13,386 nucleotides of DNA from Conidiobolus incongruus B7586 (GCA_000697335.1 JNEM01000128.1:1-13386), one strand, 5' to 3'. Counted from the stretch's first letter, positions 1 to 10,082 are shown. Notes: generated from the sequence alone by a model not told the origin. Numbers and translations: made by a program.

Positions 1-2309
1 ATATAATAATTGATAAAATATCTTAAAATTTTAATATATAAAAATTAATTATTTTATCAAAATATATAATTTGAATTTAATAATATATCTACTTTACAGC
101 TATTTTACTATGCTTTAGTTAGCCTTTCATTGTAATTATATATTTTTATTCAAATTTTATTAAATTTTTAATTTTTATTTCAAATAAATTTTCTTTATTT
201 TAAGGGTTCAAATTTATAAAATTATTTTAATTGTAGTAATTTTTTTAACAAATAAATAATCTGAAAAATTTGAATAAAGTGGTAATCAATTCAGTGAACT
301 ATGATAATTTGTATAAATATTAGAATTATTAGATATTTCATAATTAATATAGTCAATATTGTTCATTTAATATATCAAACTTTTCAATTTATTATACTTA
401 TATATTCAATTTAAATAAAAATAGGGAGCATAGACGAATGTCCTAATATATTTTATATTAATGTTATTATTGGCTTGATAACGCTAAATTGGTTAACTAA
501 TATATTCCTTGAGCTACATTAATTAAATAAGCATGGTTCGCCATTATTATTATAACTATTGTCAAAACCAATATTTACTCTTCAAAAGATAAACAATATC
601 AAAACACTCAATCCAATATCCTATTCTTAATACCTTTTCAACAACCTTGTTCAATCTGATATTTACAAAATATTGAGGTGATTTTAAATCCTTAATTATA
701 TCAATTCATCTAAAAATAATTTTGTGATTTATCCATTTTCTTGAATTTCCTCATTCTGGAAGATTTGGGAAATGGTTTGAAACTATTTGTTGTATTTAGA
801 TAAGTTTCAATTAGCTTCTCATGATTATTGAAAAGCTTTTTGGGGTGGGTTTTGTATATTATTAAGATTATTGAATAGATGGTAGAACACAATGATTAAA
901 GTTTATTAATCGGAGCGAATTAAGTGATCAATTAATAATTATTTTCTCAATCTTAATTGTTTAAATCCTAGCGAATACATTTAATTAAGAAATTTTATAA
1001 AACTTGAATTACTTTTTAATTTTTATTAAGCCATAAAACATCATTAAAAAAATTTTCACTTTCTCAAATGATTCTAATATGATTTCAATTGTGGTAAATA
1101 TAACAGAAAAATTAATAGAATGTTAATTAAGAATGTGGATTTTAGCAACATTTTGATAATTAATTAAGGATGGATAACCTATCAATTAACGTGATGCACC
1201 CAATTATTAAATGTAACCGATCAACTGATGTAATTTATATTAATGATTATGATTAGAGCAAATTGGATTTATTTGATATTTTTTAGTAGCTAGGGTTATT
1301 ATTAGATTTCAATTGAGAATTTGGATGATTAATATTAGGAAATTCGTGACCTTGGATTCAAGTTAATTTAAAATTATTTTGAACTTGGAATCAAAATAGG
1401 CTATTTCCAATATGGTATTTTGATTGATTCATAATTTAAAAAAATTACTGATGGATGTATAATAACAGAATTAACTGATTAATCAGCATTAGATAAATTA
1501 ATTTGATATGTTTTCAATTTATTTATATATATTTATTCCCCCTTTTATCTATTATCTTAATCTCACCACTCCATATTATTAAACTTCTACAATATTACCT
1601 AATGAATTTCAAATAGTTATTAAATTGTTAATTAATAAATGAATTAGCCAAAATCAATATTAAATAATTAATAAAATTTAAATATATTATACAATTGAAT
1701 TAAATTAATTCAATTTCAAATAGTTTTTTAAGTCTATTATTGAATGAACTATATTATATGATTTTTTAATATTAGTTGAAATACTCTCAAATATTCATTA
1801 TATTTAATACTATTATTATTACAACTAAAACAGATTTCATTAATTTTAAGGTAAATTCTAAAGCAATAAACATGTAAACATTCCTTCAAAAATAATTTTA
1901 ATATAATTGAGGTTAAAGTTAAAATTTTCAAATTGAGGTATACACGTTGAAATACATCCGAAATCCCTGTTAATTGCTAATTATCCATGTGGTAATATAT
2001 TTTGGCAACAAATATTAGTAAACAGTGATTGAACAAATATAGTATAAAGAGGTGAATAAAGTATTAGGAATTTTAAAGGATGACAATTTGTTATTGAAAG
2101 TTGTTAATTTTCATTTTAACAAAAAAAATCAAGCTGAAAAATACAAATAAATATAATAAATTGGTGTAATGTAATATCATATCCCTAGAAATCCTACGTA
2201 ATACTTGTAATACCTTTAATTAATTATTTTTTACAGGTATTAATGGAGATAATTGAGTGAATAGAGTGAGAAAGTAATTTGAAAAAAAAATTATAAAAAA
2301 GAATTTGAG
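1..2309. other. AT-rich region, no recognisable gene
   Basis: I see no conserved protein motif, tRNA or repeat array in this 2.3 kb stretch. Open frames are short (the longest about 60 codons, minus strand 710-892) and rich in Ile, Asn, Lys and Phe, as chance frames in AT-rich DNA are. An 11-nt inverted repeat (10-20 paired with 50-60) lies at the left edge. Arms of that length made almost wholly of A and T are expected by chance here. Confidence 0.6.
2282..2300 (-). terminator. Pol III terminator of the tRNA-Ser gene
   Basis: On the minus strand, nine bases after the tRNA 3' end, there is a run of six T (2295-2300). A second run of nine T follows at 2282-2290. T-runs of this kind are the normal RNA polymerase III termination signal. 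The doubled run may act as a backup. Confidence 0.8.
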
Positions 2310-2391
2310 CGACAGCTACCGGATTTGAACCGATGCGGGCAGAGCCCATCAGATTTCGAGTCTGACTCCTTAACCACTCGGACAAACTGCC
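2310..2391 (-). tRNA. tRNA-Ser (anticodon CGA)
   Basis: This is an 82-nt class II tRNA that decodes the serine codon UCG. The acceptor stem (GGCAGTT with AGCTGTC) pairs over seven positions with two G-U pairs, and the discriminator base is G, as expected for serine. The anticodon arm is TCAGA / CTCGAAA / TCTGA, placing CGA at positions 34-36. A long variable arm (GGGC-TCT-GCCC) is the serine hallmark. The T arm is ATCGG / TTCAAAT / CCGGT, which contains the Pol III B box. The A box lies in TGTCCGAGTGG. No CCA is encoded and there is no intron in the anticodon loop, which fits a eukaryotic nuclear gene. All arms pair, so it looks functional. Confidence 0.96.
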
Positions 2392-2454
2392 TTAATTGAG
2401 GGGACTTAAAAATCTAATTTAAATTTAATAAGTAAACATTTTCATTAATATTTT

Positions 2455-2476
2455 AATAATAATAATAATAATAATA
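2455..2476. repeat. (TAA)n microsatellite
   Basis: Roughly seven uninterrupted copies of the trinucleotide AAT/TAA lie just downstream of the tRNA promoter side. It is a simple sequence repeat in non-coding DNA and may vary in length between strains. Confidence 0.85.
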
Positions 2477-3202
2477 TATTTAAAAATAATTATTTAATTA
2501 TATATCTTGTTAATATTCCTCACAATTAATGCATATTATTATCCATTATTTATTTTTGTTCATATTTATTATATTTTTAATATTTTTAACTAAATTATTG
2601 TTTAAATAAATAATAATTATATTTTTTAACCATATATATTATTCTAAAAATAAAGTTGATTAATATTTATTTTTGAAGGATAATTTTTATTAAATATTCA
2701 ACAACTTTATATTAAACTAGGTATAAAGTGGAAATATGAGTATAATATCAATAAAAAAATATTATGAAAAATAGTGATTATAGCATTTAAAAAATATGCT
2801 TTCTTTAATATTAATATGAATAAAATAATTTTCATTGTTCTTTAGTTTGAAAGGATGTTTAACCGATATAACTCCTTGAATCTTGTTTAATTTTAATATT
2901 TTTTTAAAAAATTTTTTAAACTTGTTAAAAGTTTCGAATATACATATATATTTCTTTTAAAAAAATTTCATTATGTTAGTATTATTAATAATATTCTAAT
3001 AAGACTAAAATCTTATTTTTTTAAACTAATCTATAACTTATAGTACAATTGTTGATATTATAAACTAATGAGTTTGAATTTTATTTTTAGTTTAGGAATT
3101 TAGTTGAAGGGAAATAAGTTTAATATAACTAAATTTAAAATTATAAAATTATCATTATTTTTTTTTAAGTTATTAATAATGGACCTCCTAAAATTCTAAA
3201 TT

Positions 3203-3272
3203 GGAATAATGAATTGGGAAAAAATAGTTTAAAGTATTAAATTAAACAGGAATAATGAACTGGGACAAAATA
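3203..3272. repeat. Imperfect direct repeat, 24-nt units 46 nt apart
   Basis: GGAATAATGAATTGGGAAAA at 3203 recurs as GGAATAATGAACTGGGACAA at 3249. The two 24-nt units match at 22 positions. The sequence between them is not clearly repeated, so this is a short dispersed or partial tandem duplication. No function is evident. Confidence 0.7.
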
Positions 3273-3368
3273 TGTCAAGGATTACATTATTCAATGTTAA
3301 GTGGGTAATTTGTATATTCATAGGAATTTGTTAAATCAGATATATTTTTAAAAACAATAATTAAATAG

Positions 3369-3374
3369 TTTATT
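3369..3374 (-). terminator. Candidate polyadenylation signal for the G-alpha gene
   Basis: On the sense (minus) strand this is the first AATAAA after the G-alpha stop codon, about 435 nt downstream, where the sequence returns to AT-rich spacer. If used, the 3' untranslated region would cover the whole GC-richer flank. AATAAA is common by chance in DNA this AT-rich, so the support is weak. Confidence 0.3.
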
Positions 3375-3479
3375 TAAAAAATGATGTATATTTTATAAAT
3401 TGTTGATGTTCTCTTGGGAACTTGAAATAATTTTAAATAAAACTTATTGCTTGAGTTTAGATTATAATCACAAAATGAT

Positions 3480-3807
3480 ATGGAATCATTGGGGTTGAGG
3501 TAAGATTAGTCGCTTGGAATGGGATTGAATAAAGTAGCGAACGGAGAAGGATAAACAAGGAGGTGGGAAGATCAGATTTAGATTGAATTTCGGAGTAAAT
3601 AGAGGTCATGCGAGGATTAAACATGTTGCAATAGATGTGTAAGTAGCGTCCTAATAAAATGATTGGTGGGCTGTTAAGTTATATCATCATCTCAAGCAGT
3701 GAAAATGTAAAGTACATTGGATCCATTGTACTGGAAAACAGGAATTGAAGCTGGAAAATCATTCTAATCAGATCAATAATCTGTCTCCAACACAATGCCG
3801 TCACCAT
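3480..3807 (-). other. GC-richer, stop-poor 3' flank of the G-alpha gene (probable long 3' UTR)
   Basis: This flank is about 37% GC by direct count of 3481-3780, against 12-25% in ordinary spacer here. On the minus strand it is pyrimidine-rich. The G-alpha stop TAG is followed at once by an in-frame ATG that opens a 42-codon frame ending in TAA at 3679-3681. The same frame then stays open for another 73 codons, including an ATG frame of 55 codons. I recognise no protein family in either. The simplest reading is a 3' untranslated region whose pyrimidine bias makes stop codons rare. A decayed coding sequence or a small separate gene cannot be excluded. Confidence 0.45.
3711..3732. repeat. 22-nt imperfect palindrome in the G-alpha 3' flank
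   Basis: The sequence reads AGTACATTGGATCCATTGTA followed by CT. It is self-complementary except for one T-T position in each arm. As RNA it could fold into a short hairpin with a small loop; as DNA it could be a dyad binding site. It lies about 75-100 nt after the G-alpha stop. Confidence 0.6.
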
Positions 3808-4937
3808 CTATAACAAACCAACCTGGCGCAAGTTGCCCTGCATCAAAATATCGCGGACAGCTGCCATCACAAACCTCATGTTACTCGTATCTGTGGCACA
3901 TGTAAAGTGGGAATAGATATTCTTATGACTATGCTTGTTGAGATTCTCGAATCTGTCTCGGAAATAGCTTAAACCCTTATCAAAATCGTCGCCACCCCTG
4001 TAATCTGGGAAGTAGTTAGAAATGGGGCTTCTCTGGATCTTAGATTTGAATACATCAGTCTTGTTGAGGAAGAGAATAACAGAAGTCTTTCTGAACCACT
4101 TGCTATTACATACAGATTCAAATAAGTTGAGTGCCTCGTACATTCTATTTACAGTTTCATCTTCGATCAAATTTTGATCATATTCAGAAATAGCAATGAG
4201 GTAGAGAATGGCTGTGATGCCTTCAAAGCAATGAATCCACTTTTTACGCTCCGAACGCTGGCCACCGACATCAATCATTCTGAAGATAGGCCCTTCCATA
4301 TGGAAGACGGTCTCAGTGATACCAGTGGTTTTCACACGAGTTCTTAGAATATCTTGATCCGTTGGTTCGTAGTCTGGGCTTGAAATACGATCCAAACTGT
4401 TAAAATAATAAGAAGCAGAATCTAATAATTGAAATCGGTTTGAATTTGCAACACATTTCTGTACACCTAAATCAGCCCAAAGTGCCTTGAGAGCGATATA
4501 ATGATTACCCGCGAGAGTAGGACTTCCGTAGTGGGAAGGAACACGAAGAATAAGTGCAGCGTGTTCCTCATTTGCCGAGTCGTCAAGAATAATACCCATA
4601 CGAGGCATGGACTGGAGAATTGATTGCATAGAAGAGATTATATTTGTCATCACTGCTTCTCTAAATGCGTAGCTCTCTTCCTTGCTAAAACCTCCTCCAT
4701 GAAGGAGCTTCATCTGTTTGAGTACTGTGGACTTGCCTGATTCACCAGCGCCTATACAATTGTGAATAAGGTTAATATATCATGTACCAAGTGAAACAAG
4801 TTAAAAAGAATTTAAATAATACCTAATAATAAAATTTTGATTTCAGGAGGTGATTCTTTTTCAGTCTTGAGTTGTTGGTCAATTTGGTTAGAGCGTACTT
4901 GTTCTTGAGAGAATTGTTTACTACTTGTGCAGCCCAT
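3808..4937 (-). CDS. Heterotrimeric G-protein alpha subunit, 352 aa, two exons
   Basis: This GTP-binding signalling subunit pairs with G-beta/gamma and 7-TM receptors at the plasma membrane. Exons are 4937-4823 and 4751-3808; the intron 4752-4822 is 71 nt (GTATTA...ATAG, phase 1). The start MGC carries Gly2 for N-myristoylation and Cys3 for palmitoylation, with A at -3. All GTPase motifs are present: G1 GAGESGKST (39-47), the helical domain (about 60-170), switch I RVKTTGITET with catalytic Arg177, G3 DVGGQR with Gln203, G4 NKTD (268-271; NKKD in most relatives) and G5 TCATDT (322-327). The length is normal and there is no frameshift. The C-terminus, NLRQVGLL, lacks the Cys at -4 that pertussis toxin modifies in Gi proteins. 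Codon use is much richer in G and C than in the two neighbouring genes. Which fungal G-alpha group it belongs to cannot be decided by eye, so no symbol is given. Confidence 0.97.
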
Positions 4938-5079
4938 TGTGTTAATATTTTAATAGAGTACTAATATTTAGTGAGCTTAATGTTTATATTTAATAGTAGT
5001 TGAAAGGTTGAGTCTAATACAATATCACAATATTATTTGATTGATATAAATAAATAATCGATATATAAATATATATCAC

Positions 5080-5268
5080 AAGTAGAGTAATATATAGTTT
5101 GAATAAATGAGATGAGTAGAATAAATATGTGAGGTTATAAAGAAAATGAAATGAGTGATTGAGGAAAAGTAGGATATTTAAATATTCGAGGGAAGGGAGA
5201 ATATGAGGGGGAATGGTAAATAAATAGGGAAGAATTTTAGTGAGGTGAGATTTGTGTGGGTGGTAAAA
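5080..5268 (-). promoter_or_regulatory. Pyrimidine-rich upstream tract of the G-alpha gene
   Basis: About 140-330 nt upstream of the G-alpha ATG, the sense (minus) strand is strongly pyrimidine-rich. Counted on the plus strand, the 189 bases hold about 58 G and only one C (5187). Runs of three to five G occur at 5190-5192, 5195-5197, 5207-5211 and 5227-5229. CT-rich promoter or leader tracts are known upstream of many fungal genes and often mark transcription starts, so this is a plausible core promoter or 5' leader. A 98-codon frame on the minus strand (5310-5014) crosses it but is best explained by the base bias. Confidence 0.4.
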
Positions 5269-5310
5269 CACAAGTTTAACAATACTTAAGAATTGATCAG
5301 GGATTAACAA

Positions 5311-8126
5311 TCAGAATTATAATTTTTTAAATAATACTTATATCGAATTATATTTCAGTATTAATTATTAATATATCTCCAAGCTACATTGCTTGTAATA
5401 ACTTTAATTTATTTTTTTATTAATGGAGAATGTTAAGATATTAATTATAATTTCAAGTAATTTCACTAAAAATTTGGATCATGTATTAAACATAAATCAA
5501 TATAATAACAAAGGTGTATTGTGCTTATTTTTTAGTTTTATTTTTAAATACAAGTTTAAAGTCTTCATAATTTCTTGCTTAATAATTGTCATAATTAATT
5601 TAAACTCAATTTATTGTATATAATATTAATCAATTCAATATAAAAACTGATAAATAAATATACTGAGTTTAACCCTTTAACCCTACCGTTTTAAATATTT
5701 GGATGGACTCAAATACATAAGTAAACCTTTACTCATTACAAACTTATCCAATATATTGCACTAATTATCAATCCTTTTAACTAAATATTGAATTATTTAG
5801 GAATATATTCAAACAGTACTACTCCCCAATATTTTTCTCCAATTCTGTAGTATACCATAAAAAGTTTATTATTAAATTGATAAAGAGGTTTACCATAGTG
5901 AATTAATCAAAATAAAATAAAAGAAATGGAGAAGGAGATAAGGAGCTGTAAAATAAAGGGATAAAATGGGTAATACTAGAATTATGTTTGAAACATTAAA
6001 ATTTTATGCAATACACATCTCCAATATTAAGAATATTTGTTATTACTTTAACACTAGTGGGAATTATCAACGATAAGTTAGAATCATACTTGATTTATTT
6101 TATAATTATTTTATATAATAATATTTGTTCTTAAAAGGAGTATTATTGAAATAATATTTGAATATCATAATATTGTTGTTATTAAATATAGTCATATCCA
6201 TAATAGATATTCTTTACCCAAAATAAAAACAAATATTTCTCTAAATTTTAACAAATTAATTTCAATATTTTTGAATAATAGTATTTTAATGTGAAAATTA
6301 AAGAATTTAATATAACTAAATAACCATAACTTTATAAAAAGTTAAATAACTTAAGCTAAATAGGTTTATAGATAAAGAATTGAATATTAATCCTTGTTAA
6401 TTTTTCTTAAATTTGCATAAATCATTTATTAAAATGAAATCATTATTGGGAGAGAATAGATTAAATTTTAATGGTTGAATTAGGAGAATTCATGCAAAAA
6501 TAATCAATTTATTATTATTATGATTATGTTAGTCGCCCGAATTTAAATATTATTAAGCGCTTTAAACTTCAAGGAAATGGATACTTAATCCAATTAGGTA
6601 ATCCTTTGATATTAATATTGCCCAATCTTATAATTAGAAAACTTGGATAATTATCATGGACTTTCTTTGACAAAATAAAAAAAATAATTAGATATATATT
6701 TAATATTCGTTAGGAAGATTTTTGTTATTAAACAATTCTTAGATTATCAATTTAAATAAATTTCCATAACAGTTTAATAATTCCAAAAGTTTATAATATA
6801 TTGAAAATGATAAATATTCACAATAATGTTGAAAATGAATATATTTAATTTAATATTAAATCAAATTAAAATATATAACAAATATATCCACATAATAATT
6901 TTAATAATCTTGATTCGAATTAAAAATGTATGACTTATATTGGTATCTTAATAAACTCATATTTTTAAACTGTTGAAGAAACAACTAAAATTCGTAATGA
7001 TAAGCAAAATTCGATTTAACCCAATTGATACTAGTGTTATGATATAGTTAAATTCATCTAAGGATTCAATTTTATATGTTTTTAATACATAAAGTTGATC
7101 AAAATTATTCTTATTCTTGTATGGGGTAAGATATTTGATACATTATACCAAATACTTATCAATTTTTAATTAAATCGTATATTTTAACCTAGATATCATT
7201 TTATTTTCTTAATAAATGATCTAAATAAAACACTTGATATTAGGTTTTATTAATAATTATTTTTTTATAAATTTGATAATTTGAATATATATTAAAATAT
7301 TAAGTCAAAATATTAATTATACCGTACATAAACACTATTTATCAATATCTAAATATTAATACAACCACTATCAAGAATTGATTACTCCCAATCACCGAAG
7401 TAAATATTACTCATTCAAGCAAAGTGACTTAACATTAAAAACATTAATAACAATTAATATTAATAAGAATAAACCAATTAGACTATTCAGACAAATATTT
7501 TTCATTCACAGTATTTATGATCATTTAAATGTCATATGAAATCGATTTCAATCAATAAATGCTATGTGAAAAAATGTGTTAAACTGCCATGATTTTTCAA
7601 TATTGAAATATATTCATGTATTGAATATTCTTTATTCAGAATCATTGAGATTATTTGCTAAATGTGATAGTAAATATTGACTTATAAAAAATTGGTGGAG
7701 TTTTATTAATTAGATTCAAATTGTTGACCTCTTTTTTAATATTGAATTAATATAACTATTTTGATATATTACGAAATTTATTAAATATATAGTAACATAA
7801 ATTTGGATTAATATAAAATTTTTAAATACTTTATAATAACATATCATTATATTTGAATATATATATATCAAATTTTAATATAAGTATATTATCAGATTAA
7901 TTTTTATTTATAAATTAAAAAATTTTTTAATTAATTAAATTGAATTGATCATCCAATTAACATGAAATTTCAATTTAATCCCATACTTGATTATATCACA
8001 GATATTTTATTATTAAGTTGAACTGATTTAAAACAGTATTTAATACACTTTATTTAATATTCAATCCAAAAATTAATATTTATTAATCATTAAAACAATA
8101 TAAAAAAATATTAATTTAGTAGTATT
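5311..8126. other. AT-rich divergent intergenic region, no recognisable gene
   Basis: This 2.8 kb lies between the divergent G-alpha and PI synthase genes. It has no tRNA, no recognised protein motif and no long repeat. A 66-codon plus-strand frame (5423-5623) has chance composition (mostly Ile, Asn, Lys, Phe). A short (AT)n run lies near 7857-7868. The promoter of the PI synthase gene must lie at the right end, but no distinct element stands out from the background. Confidence 0.6.
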
Positions 8127-9144
8127 ATGAGTGATCCTAACACCAATTTAAAACCTAGAGATGTTTTCTTTTTTATTCCTAATTTAATAGGTATAAATAA
8201 TATATATCATAGGTTATTCTAAGTCGTATTAATATTAAAGAAATTAGGATATACGAGAATTATTTTTGCAGGCTTAGCTCTATGGACGATGAAAGATAAT
8301 CCTTTATGGTGTTTCTTCTTTTACTTTATCTCCTGTATTTTAGACGCTTTCGACGGTACTGCTGCTAGAGCTTTTAACCAATGTAAATTTTATTTTATAC
8401 TTTTATTTTATTTATTATTGAATAGTATTATTTTTAGGTACTAAATTTGGTGCTGTTTTGGATATGGTCACAGATAGGTAAATCATAATATATTAAAATA
8501 TTAATAATTTTAATTTTAATTTTGTTATAGATGTACTACAACTTGTTTATTATGCTATTTAAGTCAAATTTATCCCAGTTACTTTTTATTATTTCAATTT
8601 TTAATCAGTTTAGATATTTCAAGTCATTATATGCATATGTATAGGTAACATATTATATTAATTATATACTTATTTAGTTATTAACTTTAATTATTTTTTA
8701 AAGTTCTTTAACTTCAGGTGCTAAAAGTCATAAAATTGTTGATGAAAATTCCAATCCCATTTTAAAAGCCTATTACTCTAATAATGTAAGTTATTAGAAT
8801 ATATTATAGTATATTATTTATATTAATTAAATTGGTTTAGACTGTATTATTTTTATTCTGTGCAGGAAATGAAACTTTTTTCATTTTACTGTATCTGTTA
8901 TATAAGAATCCTGAAGTGATTAATTATAGTAAATTTATTATTTTATATATTAGTATTTGCTTTAACTAATGAATTAATAGATTTAGTATTATTTTTCACT
9001 ATTTTATGCTTTCCTATATGTTTTATTAAGCAATCAATTAATCTAATTCAATTTATCGGTGCTTCCAACTATTTGGCTCAGGTGGATATCGATGAACGTG
9101 AAATGAAATCTAACTCTAATGGCTCTATACCCAAGAAGGAATGA
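8127..9144 (+). CDS. Phosphatidylinositol synthase (CDP-diacylglycerol--inositol 3-phosphatidyltransferase), 228 aa, seven exons
   Basis: The enzyme joins CDP-diacylglycerol and myo-inositol to make phosphatidylinositol and CMP in the ER membrane, the entry step for all phosphoinositides. Exons: 8127-8190, 8248-8382, 8438-8477, 8531-8644, 8704-8785, 8841-8928, 8981-9144. The six introns are 52-59 nt, all GT-AG; five end in TAG and intron 4 in AAG. The full CDP-alcohol phosphatidyltransferase signature is present: Asp54, Asp57-Gly58, Ala61-Arg62, Gly71, Asp75 and Asp79, with exact spacing. Family landmarks include FFFIPNLIGYTRIIF (14-28), SLDISSH (106-112), SHK (126-128) and FCAGNE (151-156). 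Several hydrophobic segments alternate with loops, followed by a charged tail ending KKE. The length matches yeast and animal enzymes. The exon joins were chosen by splice sites and family alignment from memory; each restores frame. It is convergent with the C1D-like gene. Confidence 0.96.
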
Positions 9145-9206
9145 AGATATCTATTTGTAACAATTGAAATATATGTGATTTTAAGTTTTTAATTTCAATT
9201 TTTTCA

Positions 9207-9212
9207 AATAAA
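9207..9212 (+). terminator. Candidate polyadenylation signal of PIS1
   Basis: AATAAA lies about 63 nt after the TGA stop, a suitable distance for a fungal 3' end. The motif is frequent by chance in AT-rich DNA. Confidence 0.35.
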
Positions 9213-10082
9213 TTGAATAACTGATATTCTAAACCTCATAATCAATAATAATCAAAACTAGCAATACTAACAAATTATTCTAATAGCCCTAAAATAATCA
9301 TTTTCCAAGTTCAAAATTTGGTAAGTATCAATGGTCAAAAATCCATTCAAATTTTCAAAAAAGGTCAATAATATCACCAACAAATGCAATTTTACTGAGT
9401 TTTAAATTAGGATACTGCTTTGTGACTCAGTCATCTCCCAAAGGTTTCTTCTGAATATGTTTAAATATTTTTCAATATGATTTAATTATTTATTATACAT
9501 ATCATCTTGAATTTCTGCCAAATTGGAAATGACAATTATGTCATCAATAACATTTTTTAATTCTTCCATAAGTTTTACAATTATTAAATAATAATTATAT
9601 TAATTTAAATTATTTTTTTAATTTACTTTGAATTCTTTATATTATTTTAACTCTTAAAGTTATGTTATACAATTATCCTTATATTATATTTTTAATTTAA
9701 CGCTATTTACCTTTAATTAGTTAAAATTTATCTTGGGAAAATTTAATTATTCGCTGATTAATGTTAAATTATTAAATTTTTTTTGAATATTATTATATTT
9801 TTACTCTCAACAGATAATTGAGTGTTAATTAATTTAGGTTATATTAAAATTTTAAAACTTTGTAATATTCAATTCAAATTAAAACTTTTGTCCCATTATT
9901 TTTTATTATTATTTGAATATAAAATAATAAATCCAATGAATTTTTCAAAAGGAACAAAAAGAGTTAATAACTAAAATATATTTTTTTTCCTGTGTTATGG
10001 GATTGAAATTTTCAAACTAAAATAGTAAATACAATCAAATAAATAAATATAAAAATATCAAGGTGAATATAAAAAATATATA

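Larger units (their letters stand above)
2392..3440. other. AT-rich spacer between tRNA-Ser and the G-alpha 3' flank
   Basis: About 1 kb of low-complexity DNA with many A and T runs. The 60 bases at 2881-2940, for example, contain only seven G or C. Apart from the microsatellite and the direct repeat listed separately, I see no gene or RNA. Confidence 0.6.

Noticed and set aside
10-60. 11-nt inverted repeat that might be a transposon end
   Set aside because: The arms are almost pure A/T, and there is no target-site duplication or transposase-like sequence nearby.
710-892. 60-codon minus-strand open frame
   Set aside because: No recognisable domain, no neighbouring exon candidates, and ordinary AT-rich composition.
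1749-1931. 60-codon minus-strand open frame
   Set aside because: Low-complexity Leu/Ile/Asn/Lys composition without motif; a chance frame.
5014-5310. 98-codon minus-strand open frame upstream of G-alpha
   Set aside because: It is made mostly of Leu, Ile, Tyr, Phe and Ser codons expected from the pyrimidine-rich strand, matches no family I know, and sits where the G-alpha promoter or leader should be. A long upstream ORF is possible but unsupported.
5423-5623. 66-codon plus-strand open frame
   Set aside because: Its composition is dominated by Ile, Asn, Lys and Phe, with no motif and no coding-like GC rise. It is expected by chance in AT-rich DNA.
5668-5683. Two copies of TTTAACCC, resembling telomere repeat units
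   Set aside because: Only two 8-nt units that do not match the common fungal TTAGGG unit exactly; too short to call an interstitial telomere.
9423-9433. TGACTCAGTCA, a Gcn4/AP-1-like site
   Set aside because: A single short match between two convergent 3' ends, where no promoter is expected.
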